DNA of 64,000 nucleotides from NCBI GenBank assembly GCA_046155285.1, contig JBJXEA010000024.1, forward strand, positions 1 through 64,000, read 5' to 3'. The stretch is from CAILHX01 sp046155285. Lineage in GTDB: Bacteria > Pseudomonadota > Gammaproteobacteria > Burkholderiales > Methylophilaceae. The notes under the pieces are model-generated. The model was not told where the DNA came from and searched no databases. It saw nothing but the letters and a program-made list of their open reading frames with translations. The first letter of the stretch is position 1. Every line of letters begins with the position of its first letter. Shown piece after piece: positions 18,174 to 26,486 of this stretch. The position numbers and the translations under genes are program-made.

Positions 18174-19799
18174 TCATCGTGAAGACTTTGCCACTGCCAT
18201 ACTGGGTTTAATATCTTTACGCAGGATTTTACCGTTTTTGGTGCGCGGAAAGTCTTTGGCAATGTAAATCGTTTTCGGCGTTTTATACGCCGCCAAATGT
18301 TCACGCGCAAAGGCGAGTAGTTCATCGGCTGTAGTCGTGCTGTCAGGCTGTGGGATGATGTAAGCCACTACTAACACCTTGTCTTTATCGATTTCTTCGC
18401 CGATAGCCGCGCAGTCGGCAACTGCCGGGTGTGATTTCAAAACCCTTTCGATTTCATAGGGCGAAACGCGGTAACCAAAGCTCTTGATAATGTCGTCTTT
18501 GCGCCCTAGAAACCAAATGTAGCCGTCGGCATCGTAGCGTGCGAAGTCGCCGGTGAAGAACCAGCCATCGTGCCTGAGCTTGGCGGTTTCTTCTGGCAGA
18601 TTCCAGTATTGAAGGAACAAGCCGGGGTCGTTGTCAGGCACGCAAATCATGCCCTCTTCGCCCACGGGTACTGGCTGCAGGGTTTCTGGGTCTAGCAGTT
18701 TGATGTCATGTCCCGGCTGCGGAAATCCTGCTGAACCCGGGCGTATAGGCCGCGATTTGGTTTGGCACAAGTAGTAGGAAAACTCTGACATGCCCACGGC
18801 TTCGTAAATATCCACGCCAAAACGGGCTTTCCACAGGCTTAACACTTCGTCCGACAGATGCTCGCCCGCGCTCATGCAGTGGCGCAAACTGGGTACGTCG
18901 GCCTTGGTGAACTCACTCTTCTGCACGACTTGGCGGTAGATGGTGGGTACGCCGACAAAGATGGTAGCGGAGTGCTTTTTAATCAGCCTTGGCCAAGTGT
19001 TCGCGTCGTTTTTACCCTCATGCACGATGACGGTTTTGCCCAAATACAGCGGATCCATTAAGCCGGAACCTAGTACATAGGTCCAGTTGAATTTACCGGA
19101 GTGCATGATGCGGTCACCATCTGCGGCAAAATCAAACCAATACTGAGAGGCTGGCGTGCGGCCAATCAGGGCGCGGTGGGCGTGCAGTACGCCTTTGGGA
19201 TAACCCGTCGTGCCGGAGGTATAGACCAAATAAGCGGGGGCTGAGGCGAGCGTGTTTTCTGGTGCTTGCCAAGTGGTAATGGCATGCAGTGCAGCATCCA
19301 AATCCAATACGTTTAAGCCGTCCACCTTCAATACTTCGCCTGCGCCGGAGAGCAATACATGGCGCAGGTTTGGCGCTTCATGCAGGTGGTCTTTAAGCTT
19401 GCTCCATGCCGCTTTGTCGGTCACCAGCACCGCCGCGCCTGAGTCTTTGGCCAAATAGGCCACTTCCTCGGAAGTCAGCAGCGTGGAAGTCGGCACGGCA
19501 ATCGCGCCGCGCTTCATCGTGCCCAGAAAAGCTGTGGGGTAATCAAGACAGTTGGGCAAGCGAATGAGCATGCGCTCACCCCCGCCGACACCCAAGTCAC
19601 GCAACAATTGGGCGAATTGGCTGGTGCGTTGTGCCAGTTCAGCGAAGGTGATTTGCGAAGTACCTAACGTGTCATCTTCCACAATCATGGCAATGTTGTT
19701 TTCGGCAGGTGTTCCCAAATGCCCATCGCTACAAGCTACTCCGATATTGAAGTGCTGAGGCACTTGCCAAGTCCAAGGCTTAAAAGGAGCGAATGTCAT
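18174..19799 (-). CDS. AMP-forming acyl-CoA synthetase (benzoate-CoA-ligase-like)
   Basis: A 541-residue ANL-family acyl-CoA ligase. It has the P-loop LVYTSGTTGYPKGV (about 200), a SAGEHLSDEV and EAVGMSEFSYY acyl-pocket region, the hinge-domain GWFFTGDFARYDADGYIWFLGRKDD, and the catalytic lysine region FPRTKNGKILRK near 522-533. The overall style is closest to aromatic and short-chain acyl-CoA ligases. Its start touches the stop of the CitE-like lyase gene. From context it may activate a dicarboxylate or propionate for the neighbouring CoA-ester lyases and methylcitrate cycle, but this is inference. Confidence 0.85.
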   Translation of the reverse strand: MTFAPFKPWTWQVPQHFNIGVACSDGHLGTPAENNIAMIVEDDTLGTSQITFAELAQRTSQFAQLLRDLGVGGGERMLIRLPNCLDYPTAFLGTMKRGAIAVPTSTLLTSEEVAYLAKDSGAAVLVTDKAAWSKLKDHLHEAPNLRHVLLSGAGEVLKVDGLNVLDLDAALHAITTWQAPENTLASAPAYLVYTSGTTGYPKGVLHAHRALIGRTPASQYWFDFAADGDRIMHSGKFNWTYVLGSGLMDPLYLGKTVIVHEGKNDANTWPRLIKKHSATIFVGVPTIYRQVVQKSEFTKADVPSLRHCMSAGEHLSDEVLSLWKARFGVDIYEAVGMSEFSYYLCQTKSRPIRPGSAGFPQPGHDIKLLDPETLQPVPVGEEGMICVPDNDPGLFLQYWNLPEETAKLRHDGWFFTGDFARYDADGYIWFLGRKDDIIKSFGYRVSPYEIERVLKSHPAVADCAAIGEEIDKDKVLVVAYIIPQPDSTTTADELLAFAREHLAAYKTPKTIYIAKDFPRTKNGKILRKDIKPSMAVAKSSR

Positions 19800-20932
19800 T
19801 ATAAAATTACCCCATACGGCCAGTTTTCGCGGATGACTTGCGTCGGCATCAATTGCAACACTTGCATGGCAAATTCCGTATCCGCAGCACTTAATGTGCG
19901 TAGCGCATGGGCGCGTAGCAAGGTTTGTAGGGCTTTGCCGAACATCGGCGGATCTAGCATTTCGCCTTCAAATTTGATTGCACCGCCCAGCAAGGCATCG
20001 GCTTCAATGGCCGCTTTGAGGATGCTCACCTTACGCGCCACCTCAGTGGGCGAAGGCGTGTACGCGACTTTACACAAGTGAATATGGCCGGGATGGATAA
20101 CTTGCTTTCCAGTCAAACCCATAGCGGCTTCTTGGCAAGCGTGTTTGTACACCACACGCGATTCATGTTCACCGTGCAAATCCAGCCAGCGTCGCACGTC
20201 GTGTTGCTCTACAAAAGTATCGGGCATGATGCTGGAGCCGATGAGCGTCTCCACGCCGCCAATCACACCCTTACCTGCGATACGCGCCTCGAACATGATT
20301 TGATTGAGGTAATACTTGAGCTCATCTGTCCAGTGTTCCGGCGTAATGTGGATGCCCATCGCCTTGGAGAAGTCGTGAATGCCGAACACCACGTGTTTGA
20401 CCGTGCTGTATTGCATCAAATCCGGCGCGATTTTCAGCGATTTTGGGTGTTCGATAATGGGTTGAATGGTGATTTTGTCGTTCAAACTCACCAGCAGATT
20501 GGACAAGTCTCGCACTTCTGCCGCGCCGTAAGCTTCGCCCGCTTTGGCCAGCATCACCACGTCTATGTGGTCGGCCATGTCTGCCACCAGCGCCATATCG
20601 AGCTCGTATTCCTCAGTGCGGAACGGATTGACGCGAATAGCGATGCTGACTTCTTTGCGGCGCTTGAATAGCGGGAGCTCTTGCCTGAGTAAAGTTCGGC
20701 TCATTTCCTTTTGCCGACAGCCGTCTTCCAAGTCAAAAATCAGGGTGTGGGCGTGGGTGGCGTGCGCATGCTTTTTCATGCGTAGCGACGCGGCTTCTAA
20801 ATTCTCATAGATGCCGAGCGATGGCGCATATTTCACCGGCGGGTAATACAGTTGTATCCCCGGCCAGTAGCCGCCCAGCACACTGGGGTTAAATACGCGG
20901 CAAAACTCTCCGCTTTCACCACTCATGCACAT
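19799..20932 (-). CDS. HpcH/HpaI aldolase / CitE-like CoA-ester lyase (long form)
   Basis: A 377-residue TIM-barrel lyase of the citrate lyase beta-subunit family. It keeps the metal and substrate motifs: FDLEDG at 66-71, PIIEHPKSL with the metal-binding Glu, VFGIHDFSKAMG with the metal-binding Asp, and GKQVIHPGHI near the C-terminus. It is about 80 residues longer than typical CitE, with an extended N-terminus (GGYWPGIQLYYPP). Likely reactions are reversible cleavage of a malyl-, citramalyl- or methylmalyl-CoA type ester. It overlaps sdhE by 10 bp, so it is co-expressed with succinate dehydrogenase. Confidence 0.83.
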   Translation of the reverse strand: MCMSGESGEFCRVFNPSVLGGYWPGIQLYYPPVKYAPSLGIYENLEAASLRMKKHAHATHAHTLIFDLEDGCRQKEMSRTLLRQELPLFKRRKEVSIAIRVNPFRTEEYELDMALVADMADHIDVVMLAKAGEAYGAAEVRDLSNLLVSLNDKITIQPIIEHPKSLKIAPDLMQYSTVKHVVFGIHDFSKAMGIHITPEHWTDELKYYLNQIMFEARIAGKGVIGGVETLIGSSIMPDTFVEQHDVRRWLDLHGEHESRVVYKHACQEAAMGLTGKQVIHPGHIHLCKVAYTPSPTEVARKVSILKAAIEADALLGGAIKFEGEMLDPPMFGKALQTLLRAHALRTLSAADTEFAMQVLQLMPTQVIRENWPYGVIL

Positions 20933-21180
20933 TCCCCTTTCAGCATATTTTTACGCAACATTCCTAGTACCGCTTGCTGATGCACGTCATTACTTTGTGC
21001 CTTTTCCGTGACCAAATCCCACAAATCGTTATCCGCATGGTTCAACAGCGCATCAAAGCCAGCCAGCTGCTCTGAACTGAGTTTTGTATAAGTGTGCGCC
21101 ACAAAGGAGCTGAGCATGATGTCCAGCTCCAACATGCCGCGCCGGCAGCGCCAAATCAGCCTTCTGGCTTCATCATTCAC
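20923..21180 (-). CDS. sdhE: FAD assembly factor SdhE
   Basis: An 85-residue SdhE/YgfY family protein. The N-terminal RRLIWRCRRGMLELDIML contains the conserved RxxxxxxRGMxE motif (RRGMLELD) needed for covalent flavinylation of SdhA. The C-terminal part is helical. It overlaps the sdhB stop by 4 bp and the CitE-like gene start by 10 bp, so it belongs to the sdh operon. Confidence 0.93.
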   Translation of the reverse strand: MNDEARRLIWRCRRGMLELDIMLSSFVAHTYTKLSSEQLAGFDALLNHADNDLWDLVTEKAQSNDVHQQAVLGMLRKNMLKGECA

Positions 21181-21908
21181 GATGGCATTACCTTGATTTC
21201 AATATGCTTAGGCTTTTTTACGCCCTTGATTTTCATGTCTTTGATATTGGCAATCGCCAAAGAAGGATTCAAGCCTTTGGGGCAAACGTCCACGCAATTC
21301 ATAATGTTGTGGCAGCGGTACAAGCGATAGGGGTCTTCCAGATTTTCCAAACGTTCCTCGGTGGCCTGGTCGCGGCTGTCAGACAAGAAACGATAGGCTT
21401 GCAGCAAACCTGCAGGCCCCACGAATTTATCAGGATTCCACCAGAACGAAGGACAGGCTGTAGTACAAGCGCCACACAGGATGCATTCATACAGGCCATC
21501 CAGCTTGGCGCGGTCTTCCGGGCTTTGCAGGCGCTCGGTTTCTGGCGGCGGGTCGTTGTTGACGAGATAAGGCTTGATGGAATTGTAGTGTTCAAAGAAC
21601 TGCGTCATATCCACCACCAAATCACGGATGACAGGCAAGCCGGGCAAAGGCCGCAGCACTATTGGCTGCGTCAGGCTGTCCAGCTTGGTTACACATGCCA
21701 GCCCGTTTTTGCCGTTGATATTCATGGCATCCGAACCACACACGCCCTCGCGGCAAGATTTACGCAAGGTCAGGGTGTCATCTTGTTCCTTGAGGCGCAA
21801 TAACGCGTCCAGCAGCATCACGTCACCAGCCTGCAATTCAAGCTCCACCTCTTGCATATGAGGTTTGTCGTCAGTTTCTGGGTTGTAACGATAAATAGAA
21901 AATTTCAT
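21177..21908 (-). CDS. sdhB: Succinate dehydrogenase iron-sulfur subunit
   Basis: A 243-residue SdhB. The N-terminal ferredoxin domain carries the [2Fe-2S] ligands in SCREGVCGSD and GLAC. The C-terminal domain has CILCGACTTACP for [4Fe-4S] and CHNIMNCVDVCPKGLNP for the [3Fe-4S]/[4Fe-4S] pair. It relays electrons from SdhA to quinone at SdhCD. The length is slightly over the E. coli protein. It starts 15 bp downstream of the sdhA stop. Confidence 0.96.
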   Translation of the reverse strand: MKFSIYRYNPETDDKPHMQEVELELQAGDVMLLDALLRLKEQDDTLTLRKSCREGVCGSDAMNINGKNGLACVTKLDSLTQPIVLRPLPGLPVIRDLVVDMTQFFEHYNSIKPYLVNNDPPPETERLQSPEDRAKLDGLYECILCGACTTACPSFWWNPDKFVGPAGLLQAYRFLSDSRDQATEERLENLEDPYRLYRCHNIMNCVDVCPKGLNPSLAIANIKDMKIKGVKKPKHIEIKVMPS

Positions 21909-21923
21909 TTTTAATACGCCTTT

Positions 21924-23678
21924 TTAATACACGCGCGCTTTCAGTGGGAAACTGTCTACGGTGAGCGGTTGCAAACGCACGGGTTTGTAAGCCAAGCGAT
22001 TATCTTGGCTGAAATACAAGGAGTGCTTAAGCCAGTTTTCGTCATCGCGTGCGGCAAAGTCTTCGCGGCAATGTGCGCCACGGCTCTCAGTTCTGGCTTC
22101 AGCTGCGTTCATGGTGGCTATTGCCACTTCCACCAGATTATCCAGCTCCAAAGCCTCAACCCGCGCGGTATTAAACACCTTGTTATGGTCTTTGATTTCT
22201 GTGGATCGCACGCGTTGCGCTACTTCGGCCATCTCGGTTACGCCTTGTTTGAGCAAGTCAGGAAAACGAAACACGCCGCAATGGGTTTGCATGGTTTTAC
22301 GTAAACTTGCACCTACATCAGGTACGCGCTCGCCCTGTTTTTGATTATCCAAACGTGACAGCCTTGCCAGCGTTTCTTGTCCGGCGTCGGCAGGCATTAG
22401 TTTGTGGCTGGAGAGTCGCGCATCCTTCGCCATTTGCTCGCCCGCAGCACGCCCAAACACCACTAAATCCAGAAGTGAATTAGAACCCAAGCGGTTCGCA
22501 CCATGCACCGAAACACAAGCGCATTCGCCTACGGCGTATAAACCCGGCACTGGCTCATCAACGCCGTCTTTGTTTGGAATCACGACTTGCCCATGTAAAT
22601 TGGTAGGAATCCCGCCCATCATGTAATGCACGGTTGGCACCACGGGGATGGGGTCTTTGGCCGGATCCACGCTGGCGAAAGTCATGGCGATGTCGCGTAT
22701 GCCGGGTAATCGCGCTTTAATGGTGGCTTCGCCCAAGTGATCCAGCTTCAAATAAACCGCGTCTTTATTGATTCCCACGCCACGCCCCTGTTTGACCTCG
22801 GTGGCAATGGCACGGCTGACTACATCACGGCTAGCAAGGTCTTTTGCCGTCGGCGCGTAACGCTCCATAAAGCGCTCGCCCTCGCTATTCACCAAATAGC
22901 CGCCTTCGCCGCGCACGCCCTCGGTAATCAGCACGCCAGCGCCTAACACGCCGGTGGGGTGGAATTGCCAGAATTCCATATCCTGTAAGGGGATACCCGC
23001 TCGTGCCGCCAGCCCCAAACCGTCACCAGTGTTGATGAAGGCGTTGGTACTGGCTTCAAAAATCCGTCCTGCACCACCAGTGGCAAACAGTGTGGTTTTG
23101 GCTTCAAACAAAGTCACGTCGCCAGTCTCGATTTCCATTGCGGTCACACCCAATACCGCGCCTTCGGCATCACGTACCAGATCCAGCGCCAGCCATTCGA
23201 TGAAAAACTTGGTGTTGGCGTGCACATTGCGTTGGTACAAAGTGTGCAGCATGGCGTGGCCAGTTCTATCAGCCACGGCACAGGTGCGTGAAATCGCGGA
23301 TTCGCCATAATTTTTAGTCATGCCGCCGAACGGGCGTTGGAAGATTTTACCGTTATCTAAGCGGTCAAACGGCATACCGAAGTGTTCCAGCTCGATAATC
23401 GCCTTGGCGGCGTTCTTGCACATGAACTCAATCGCATCTTGGTCGCCGAGGTAATCCGAGCCCTTGATGGTGTCGTACATATGCCACAGCCAATTATCGT
23501 CGCTGACGTTGCCTAGGGCTGCCGCAATGCCGCCTTGCGCCGCGACCGTGTGCGAGCGGGTGGGGAACACTTTGGACAGCACGGCGACGCTTAAACCTTC
23601 ATCCGCCAACTGCAAAGCTGCGCGTAAGCCCGCTCCGCCACCACCGATTACTACCGCATCAAATGTCAATTTATTCAC
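21924..23678 (-). CDS. sdhA: Succinate dehydrogenase flavoprotein subunit
   Basis: A 584-residue SdhA. The dinucleotide-binding GGGGAGLRAALQLAD is near the N-terminus, the FAD-attachment His lies in FPTRSHTVAAQGGIAAALGN, and the active-site block GEGGYLVNSEGERFMERYAP follows. HGANRLGSNSLLDLVVFGR is near the C-terminal third. The start is the GTG at 23678, giving VNKLTFDAVVIGGG. This lies only 2 bp after the sdhD stop. A longer reading frame continues upstream through sdhD but has no SdhA-like sequence. Confidence 0.95.
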   Translation of the reverse strand: MNKLTFDAVVIGGGGAGLRAALQLADEGLSVAVLSKVFPTRSHTVAAQGGIAAALGNVSDDNWLWHMYDTIKGSDYLGDQDAIEFMCKNAAKAIIELEHFGMPFDRLDNGKIFQRPFGGMTKNYGESAISRTCAVADRTGHAMLHTLYQRNVHANTKFFIEWLALDLVRDAEGAVLGVTAMEIETGDVTLFEAKTTLFATGGAGRIFEASTNAFINTGDGLGLAARAGIPLQDMEFWQFHPTGVLGAGVLITEGVRGEGGYLVNSEGERFMERYAPTAKDLASRDVVSRAIATEVKQGRGVGINKDAVYLKLDHLGEATIKARLPGIRDIAMTFASVDPAKDPIPVVPTVHYMMGGIPTNLHGQVVIPNKDGVDEPVPGLYAVGECACVSVHGANRLGSNSLLDLVVFGRAAGEQMAKDARLSSHKLMPADAGQETLARLSRLDNQKQGERVPDVGASLRKTMQTHCGVFRFPDLLKQGVTEMAEVAQRVRSTEIKDHNKVFNTARVEALELDNLVEVAIATMNAAEARTESRGAHCREDFAARDDENWLKHSLYFSQDNRLAYKPVRLQPLTVDSFPLKARVY

Positions 23679-23680
23679 TG

Positions 23681-24031
23681 TTAAGCACCATTCCACAAAA
23701 TCATTACCGTCCATATGGCATAAACCACCAGCAGCGCCACCACCAGCCATTGCAACACCGCGCGAATCTTGGGCGGCTGTACGTAATCTTTCAAAATGTC
23801 GCGCATCCCTAGCCATGCGTGCAGATAGAGACTGAACAAAAACAAGCCGGTAAACAATCGCATCCACACCGGCGCAAACAGCGCTTGCCAGATTTCAAAC
23901 TGGTGCGGGGCTTGCATCAAAACCAAGCCAAACAACAACAGCGAATAGAGCGCCATGATGAGCGCTGTGGCACGTTGCAACAGCCAGCCGCGGAAGCCAG
24001 AATAGCCGCTGGAGAAGAAGTGATTTAGCAT
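23681..24031 (-). CDS. sdhD: Succinate dehydrogenase membrane anchor SdhD
   Basis: A 116-residue anchor subunit with three membrane segments. The N-terminus MLNHFFSSGYSGFRGWLLQRATAL is typical. A histidine in the YLHAWLGMRDILKDY segment is the usual haem b ligand. I use the ATG at 24031, which overlaps the sdhC stop by 7 bp; earlier in-frame starts would run through sdhC. The end is followed after 2 bp by the sdhA GTG. Confidence 0.9.
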   Translation of the reverse strand: MLNHFFSSGYSGFRGWLLQRATALIMALYSLLLFGLVLMQAPHQFEIWQALFAPVWMRLFTGLFLFSLYLHAWLGMRDILKDYVQPPKIRAVLQWLVVALLVVYAIWTVMILWNGA

Positions 24032-24411
24032 ATTTTGACTGCCAATAACAAAGTCAGCAGTAACCCGCCTGCTAATACCAGCTTGCTGCTTAGGCGAGCG
24101 CTGGTGGGCGCTGTGCCCCAATGCACGTCCATGGCTAAATGGCGTAATCCTGCCAAAAAGTGATGAAAAAATGCCCACGCCAAACCCAACACCACCAACT
24201 TGGCGAGGGGGTGCGTCAGCAGCATCCGTACCTGCTCAAAACCTGTGGCTGATTGCAAGGATTGTTGCAAACACCACAGCACCAGCGGCAATACCAAAAA
24301 CAACAAGAATCCACTCACTCGATGCAGGATAGACACCAGCGCATTGATGGGCAGCCTGATGCTGAGCAGATTCAGGTTTTTTGGGCGCGACACAGGGCGT
24401 TGTTTGACCAT
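24025..24411 (-). CDS. sdhC: Succinate dehydrogenase cytochrome b556 subunit SdhC
   Basis: A 128-residue membrane subunit with three predicted helices. The conserved SILHRVSGFLLFL opening contains the quinone-site residues, and HHFLAGLRHLAMD has the haem ligand histidine. It is the first gene of sdhCDAB and lies 4 bp after the malic enzyme stop, so the malic enzyme and Sdh are likely one transcript. Confidence 0.93.
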   Translation of the reverse strand: MVKQRPVSRPKNLNLLSIRLPINALVSILHRVSGFLLFLVLPLVLWCLQQSLQSATGFEQVRMLLTHPLAKLVVLGLAWAFFHHFLAGLRHLAMDVHWGTAPTSARLSSKLVLAGGLLLTLLLAVKIC

Positions 24412-24415
24412 AAAT

Positions 24416-25609
24416 TTACTCGCTTGCAGCCTTGGCCACGGCGGGTGCGACGCGTTCTAGCAGGCGCGGGTCAAACGGTTTTGGAATGAAATATTCTTTG
24501 CCAAACTTAAGCTCTTTAAGGTTGTAAGCATCCAGCACTGACTGCGGCACAGGTTCACGTGCTAACTCGGCCAGTGCCTTGGCGGCGGCTATCTGCATGG
24601 CTTCGGTGATTTGCTTGGCGCGTGCATCTAATGCGCCACGGAACAAGTAAGGGAAGCACAGCGCGTTGTTCACTTGGTTAGGGAAGTCGGAACGACCGGT
24701 GGCCATAATGATGTCATCACGCTGCGCGTGCGCGACAGACGGCAGAATCTCGGGATCAGGGTTGGCCAGTGCAAATATCACGGGCTTAGCTGCCATGGTT
24801 TTGACCAGCTCTGGCGGCAGCGCATTGGCCGCAGATACGCCGATAAACACATCCGAACCGGGCATCACGTCGGCCAAATCACGCGCATTGGTTTCGCGCG
24901 CCAAGTCTTGTGGCAATACACCAATATCTGTGCGACCTGTATGCACTACGCCGGTTCTATCCACCAGCGTAATGTCGGTCGCGCCCATGATTTTGAGCAA
25001 TCTGGCGCAAGCGCAACCCGCCGCACCCGCACCCAAGAACACGATTTTCGCGCTTTCCAGTTTCTTGCCTTGCAGCTCCAAAGCATTCAATAGCGCGGCG
25101 CAGACGATGACGGCAGTGCCGTGCTGGTCGTCGTGAAACACCGGAATATCCAAACGCTCTTTGAGCTCTTTTTCGATACGGAAACAATGCGGCGCGGCGA
25201 TGTCTTCTAAATTGATGCCACCAAAAGTAGGCGCAATATTGACCACGGTTTCGATGAAAGCCTCAATGGAGGGGGCTTTGATTTCAATGTCGAACACGTC
25301 TATGCCCGCAAACAGCTTGAACAACACCGCCTTGCCTTCCATTACCGGCTTGCCCGCCAGCGCGCCTACATTGCCCAGTCCTAATACCGCCGTGCCATCG
25401 GTAATTACCGCCACCAGATTGCCTTTGTTGGTGTATTTATAGGCATTAGCTTCATCCCTATGAATCTCGCGTACCGGCTCGGCCACGCCTGGGGTATATG
25501 CCAGCGACAGGTCTGCTGCGGTGGCGCATGGTTTGGAGGATTCCACTGAGAGCTTTCCCGGTTTAGGAAATTCGTGGTAATCAAGGGCTCGTTGTTTTAG
25601 GTCGCTCAT
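24416..25609 (-). CDS. Malic enzyme, short form without phosphotransacetylase-like domain
   Basis: A 397-residue malic enzyme, which decarboxylates malate to pyruvate using NAD(P)+. Visible parts: LSLAYTPGVAEPVREI, the substrate-site TDGTAVLGLGNVG, INLEDIAAPHCF, FHDDQHGTAVI, and the Rossmann loop VFLGAGAAGCACARLL. MaeB of enterics is about 750 residues, with a C-terminal phosphotransacetylase-like regulatory domain; here the protein stops after the catalytic part, like many short bacterial enzymes. Cofactor preference is not clear. It lies between the GntR regulator and sdhC with gaps of 6 and 4 bp. Confidence 0.9.
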   Translation of the reverse strand: MSDLKQRALDYHEFPKPGKLSVESSKPCATAADLSLAYTPGVAEPVREIHRDEANAYKYTNKGNLVAVITDGTAVLGLGNVGALAGKPVMEGKAVLFKLFAGIDVFDIEIKAPSIEAFIETVVNIAPTFGGINLEDIAAPHCFRIEKELKERLDIPVFHDDQHGTAVIVCAALLNALELQGKKLESAKIVFLGAGAAGCACARLLKIMGATDITLVDRTGVVHTGRTDIGVLPQDLARETNARDLADVMPGSDVFIGVSAANALPPELVKTMAAKPVIFALANPDPEILPSVAHAQRDDIIMATGRSDFPNQVNNALCFPYLFRGALDARAKQITEAMQIAAAKALAELAREPVPQSVLDAYNLKELKFGKEYFIPKPFDPRLLERVAPAVAKAASE

Positions 25610-25615
25610 AATTTT

Positions 25616-26338
25616 TTACTCAAGATGGTTTAAGTAGTGATGGTCTTCGGTCAAACACAGCCCCAAGCGCCATTCCATGGGTTTGTCACCATAAGTGTAG
25701 GATACGCGCTCTATACTGAGCAAAGGCGTACCAAGCGCAAGATTAAGCTGGTCTGCCACTTCTTGATTTGCGCCAACAGCGGCGAGCCGCTCTTCGGCAC
25801 GCACCATGCTGATGCCCAACTGGGTTTCGTACATGCGATACATGGAGCCGCCGAAGGTCTCAATGCGGCTTGCTGTCACGCCTTTGAATGGTGTTGCGGG
25901 CAGCACGATGTGATCCAGAATCAATGGTTTTTTCGAGAACAGCAGTAGTCGTTTCACTACGACTACCGCACTACCGGCCTTGATCTCCAGCAGCTTCGCC
26001 ACGTCGGCGCCGGCTTTGCCGCGCTCGCAGCTTAGCAATTGATTGTCCAGCAATTCCTTGGTGCCATCAGCGGCAACCAAGCGCAAAAAGCGTAGCTGTA
26101 TGCCTTTTTCTTCGTGCGTGGCGACAAACGTGCCTTTGCCCTGACGGCGTACCAAAATGCTTTCCGTCGCCAGTTCATCTATGGCTTTACGCACCGTACC
26201 TTGGCTTACACCAAAGCGGCTGGCCAATTCCATCTCGCTGGGAATAGCCTCGCCTGGACGCCATTCACTGGCGACCAAACTCTGCGTAATCAGCGCTTTG
26301 ATTTGCTGGTAAAGCGGACTGAAGTTAGGGGCATTCAT
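25616..26338 (-). CDS. GntR family transcriptional regulator (HutC subfamily, UTRA domain)
   Basis: A 240-residue regulator. Residues 7-75 form the winged helix (PGEAIPSEMELASRFGVSQGTVRKAIDELATE), ending in the RRQGKGTFVA wing. Residues 95-235 are a UTRA effector-binding domain. The gene heads the leftward malic enzyme-sdh run and is divergent from the CitE/mesaconyl-CoA hydratase/prp run. A perfect palindrome between them is its likely operator, so it probably controls both directions. The effector is not known; a methylcitrate-cycle or TCA intermediate is a reasonable guess. Confidence 0.9.
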   Translation of the reverse strand: MNAPNFSPLYQQIKALITQSLVASEWRPGEAIPSEMELASRFGVSQGTVRKAIDELATESILVRRQGKGTFVATHEEKGIQLRFLRLVAADGTKELLDNQLLSCERGKAGADVAKLLEIKAGSAVVVVKRLLLFSKKPLILDHIVLPATPFKGVTASRIETFGGSMYRMYETQLGISMVRAEERLAAVGANQEVADQLNLALGTPLLSIERVSYTYGDKPMEWRLGLCLTEDHHYLNHLE

Positions 26339-26382
26339 GATGGTTATAAATTTAGCGCAGTTTCTTTTTTTAGTCTAGTGTT

Positions 26383-26404
26383 TTATATCTTATATAAGAT
26401 ATAA
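26383..26404. promoter_or_regulatory. Candidate GntR operator, 22-bp perfect palindrome
   Basis: The centre is ATCTTATATAAGAT, and the symmetry extends without mismatch to 22 bp. It lies 44 bp upstream of the gntR start on one side and 8 bp upstream of a consensus -35 box on the other. AT-rich palindromes of this form are normal for HutC-type GntR repressors. It is the only such site I found in the window. Confidence 0.75.
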
Positions 26405-26412
26405 GATTTTTG

Positions 26413-26442
26413 TTGACACTGGTTTTTTATGTCATATAGAAT
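26413..26442 (+). promoter_or_regulatory. Sigma-70-type promoter of the rightward CitE/prp run
   Basis: A perfect TTGACA (26413-26418) is followed after 18 bp by TAGAAT (26437-26442), or after 16 bp by TATAGA. The start codon of the first gene lies 45 bp beyond, with an AGGA Shine-Dalgarno. The palindrome sits directly upstream. Confidence 0.7.
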
Positions 26443-26486
26443 CGGGCAATGTTTTATTGTCGTCGCTCCTAACTTAGGAAACCCGC

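Noticed and set aside
20078..20671. Long open frame (197 codons) on the + strand opposite the CitE-like lyase gene
   Set aside because: It is a shadow of the real gene: the opposite frame has complete family motifs and operon overlaps, and this frame has none.
21204..21803. 199-codon frame on the + strand opposite sdhB
   Set aside because: The SdhB frame carries all iron-sulfur cysteine motifs; this frame is low-complexity and has no Shine-Dalgarno.
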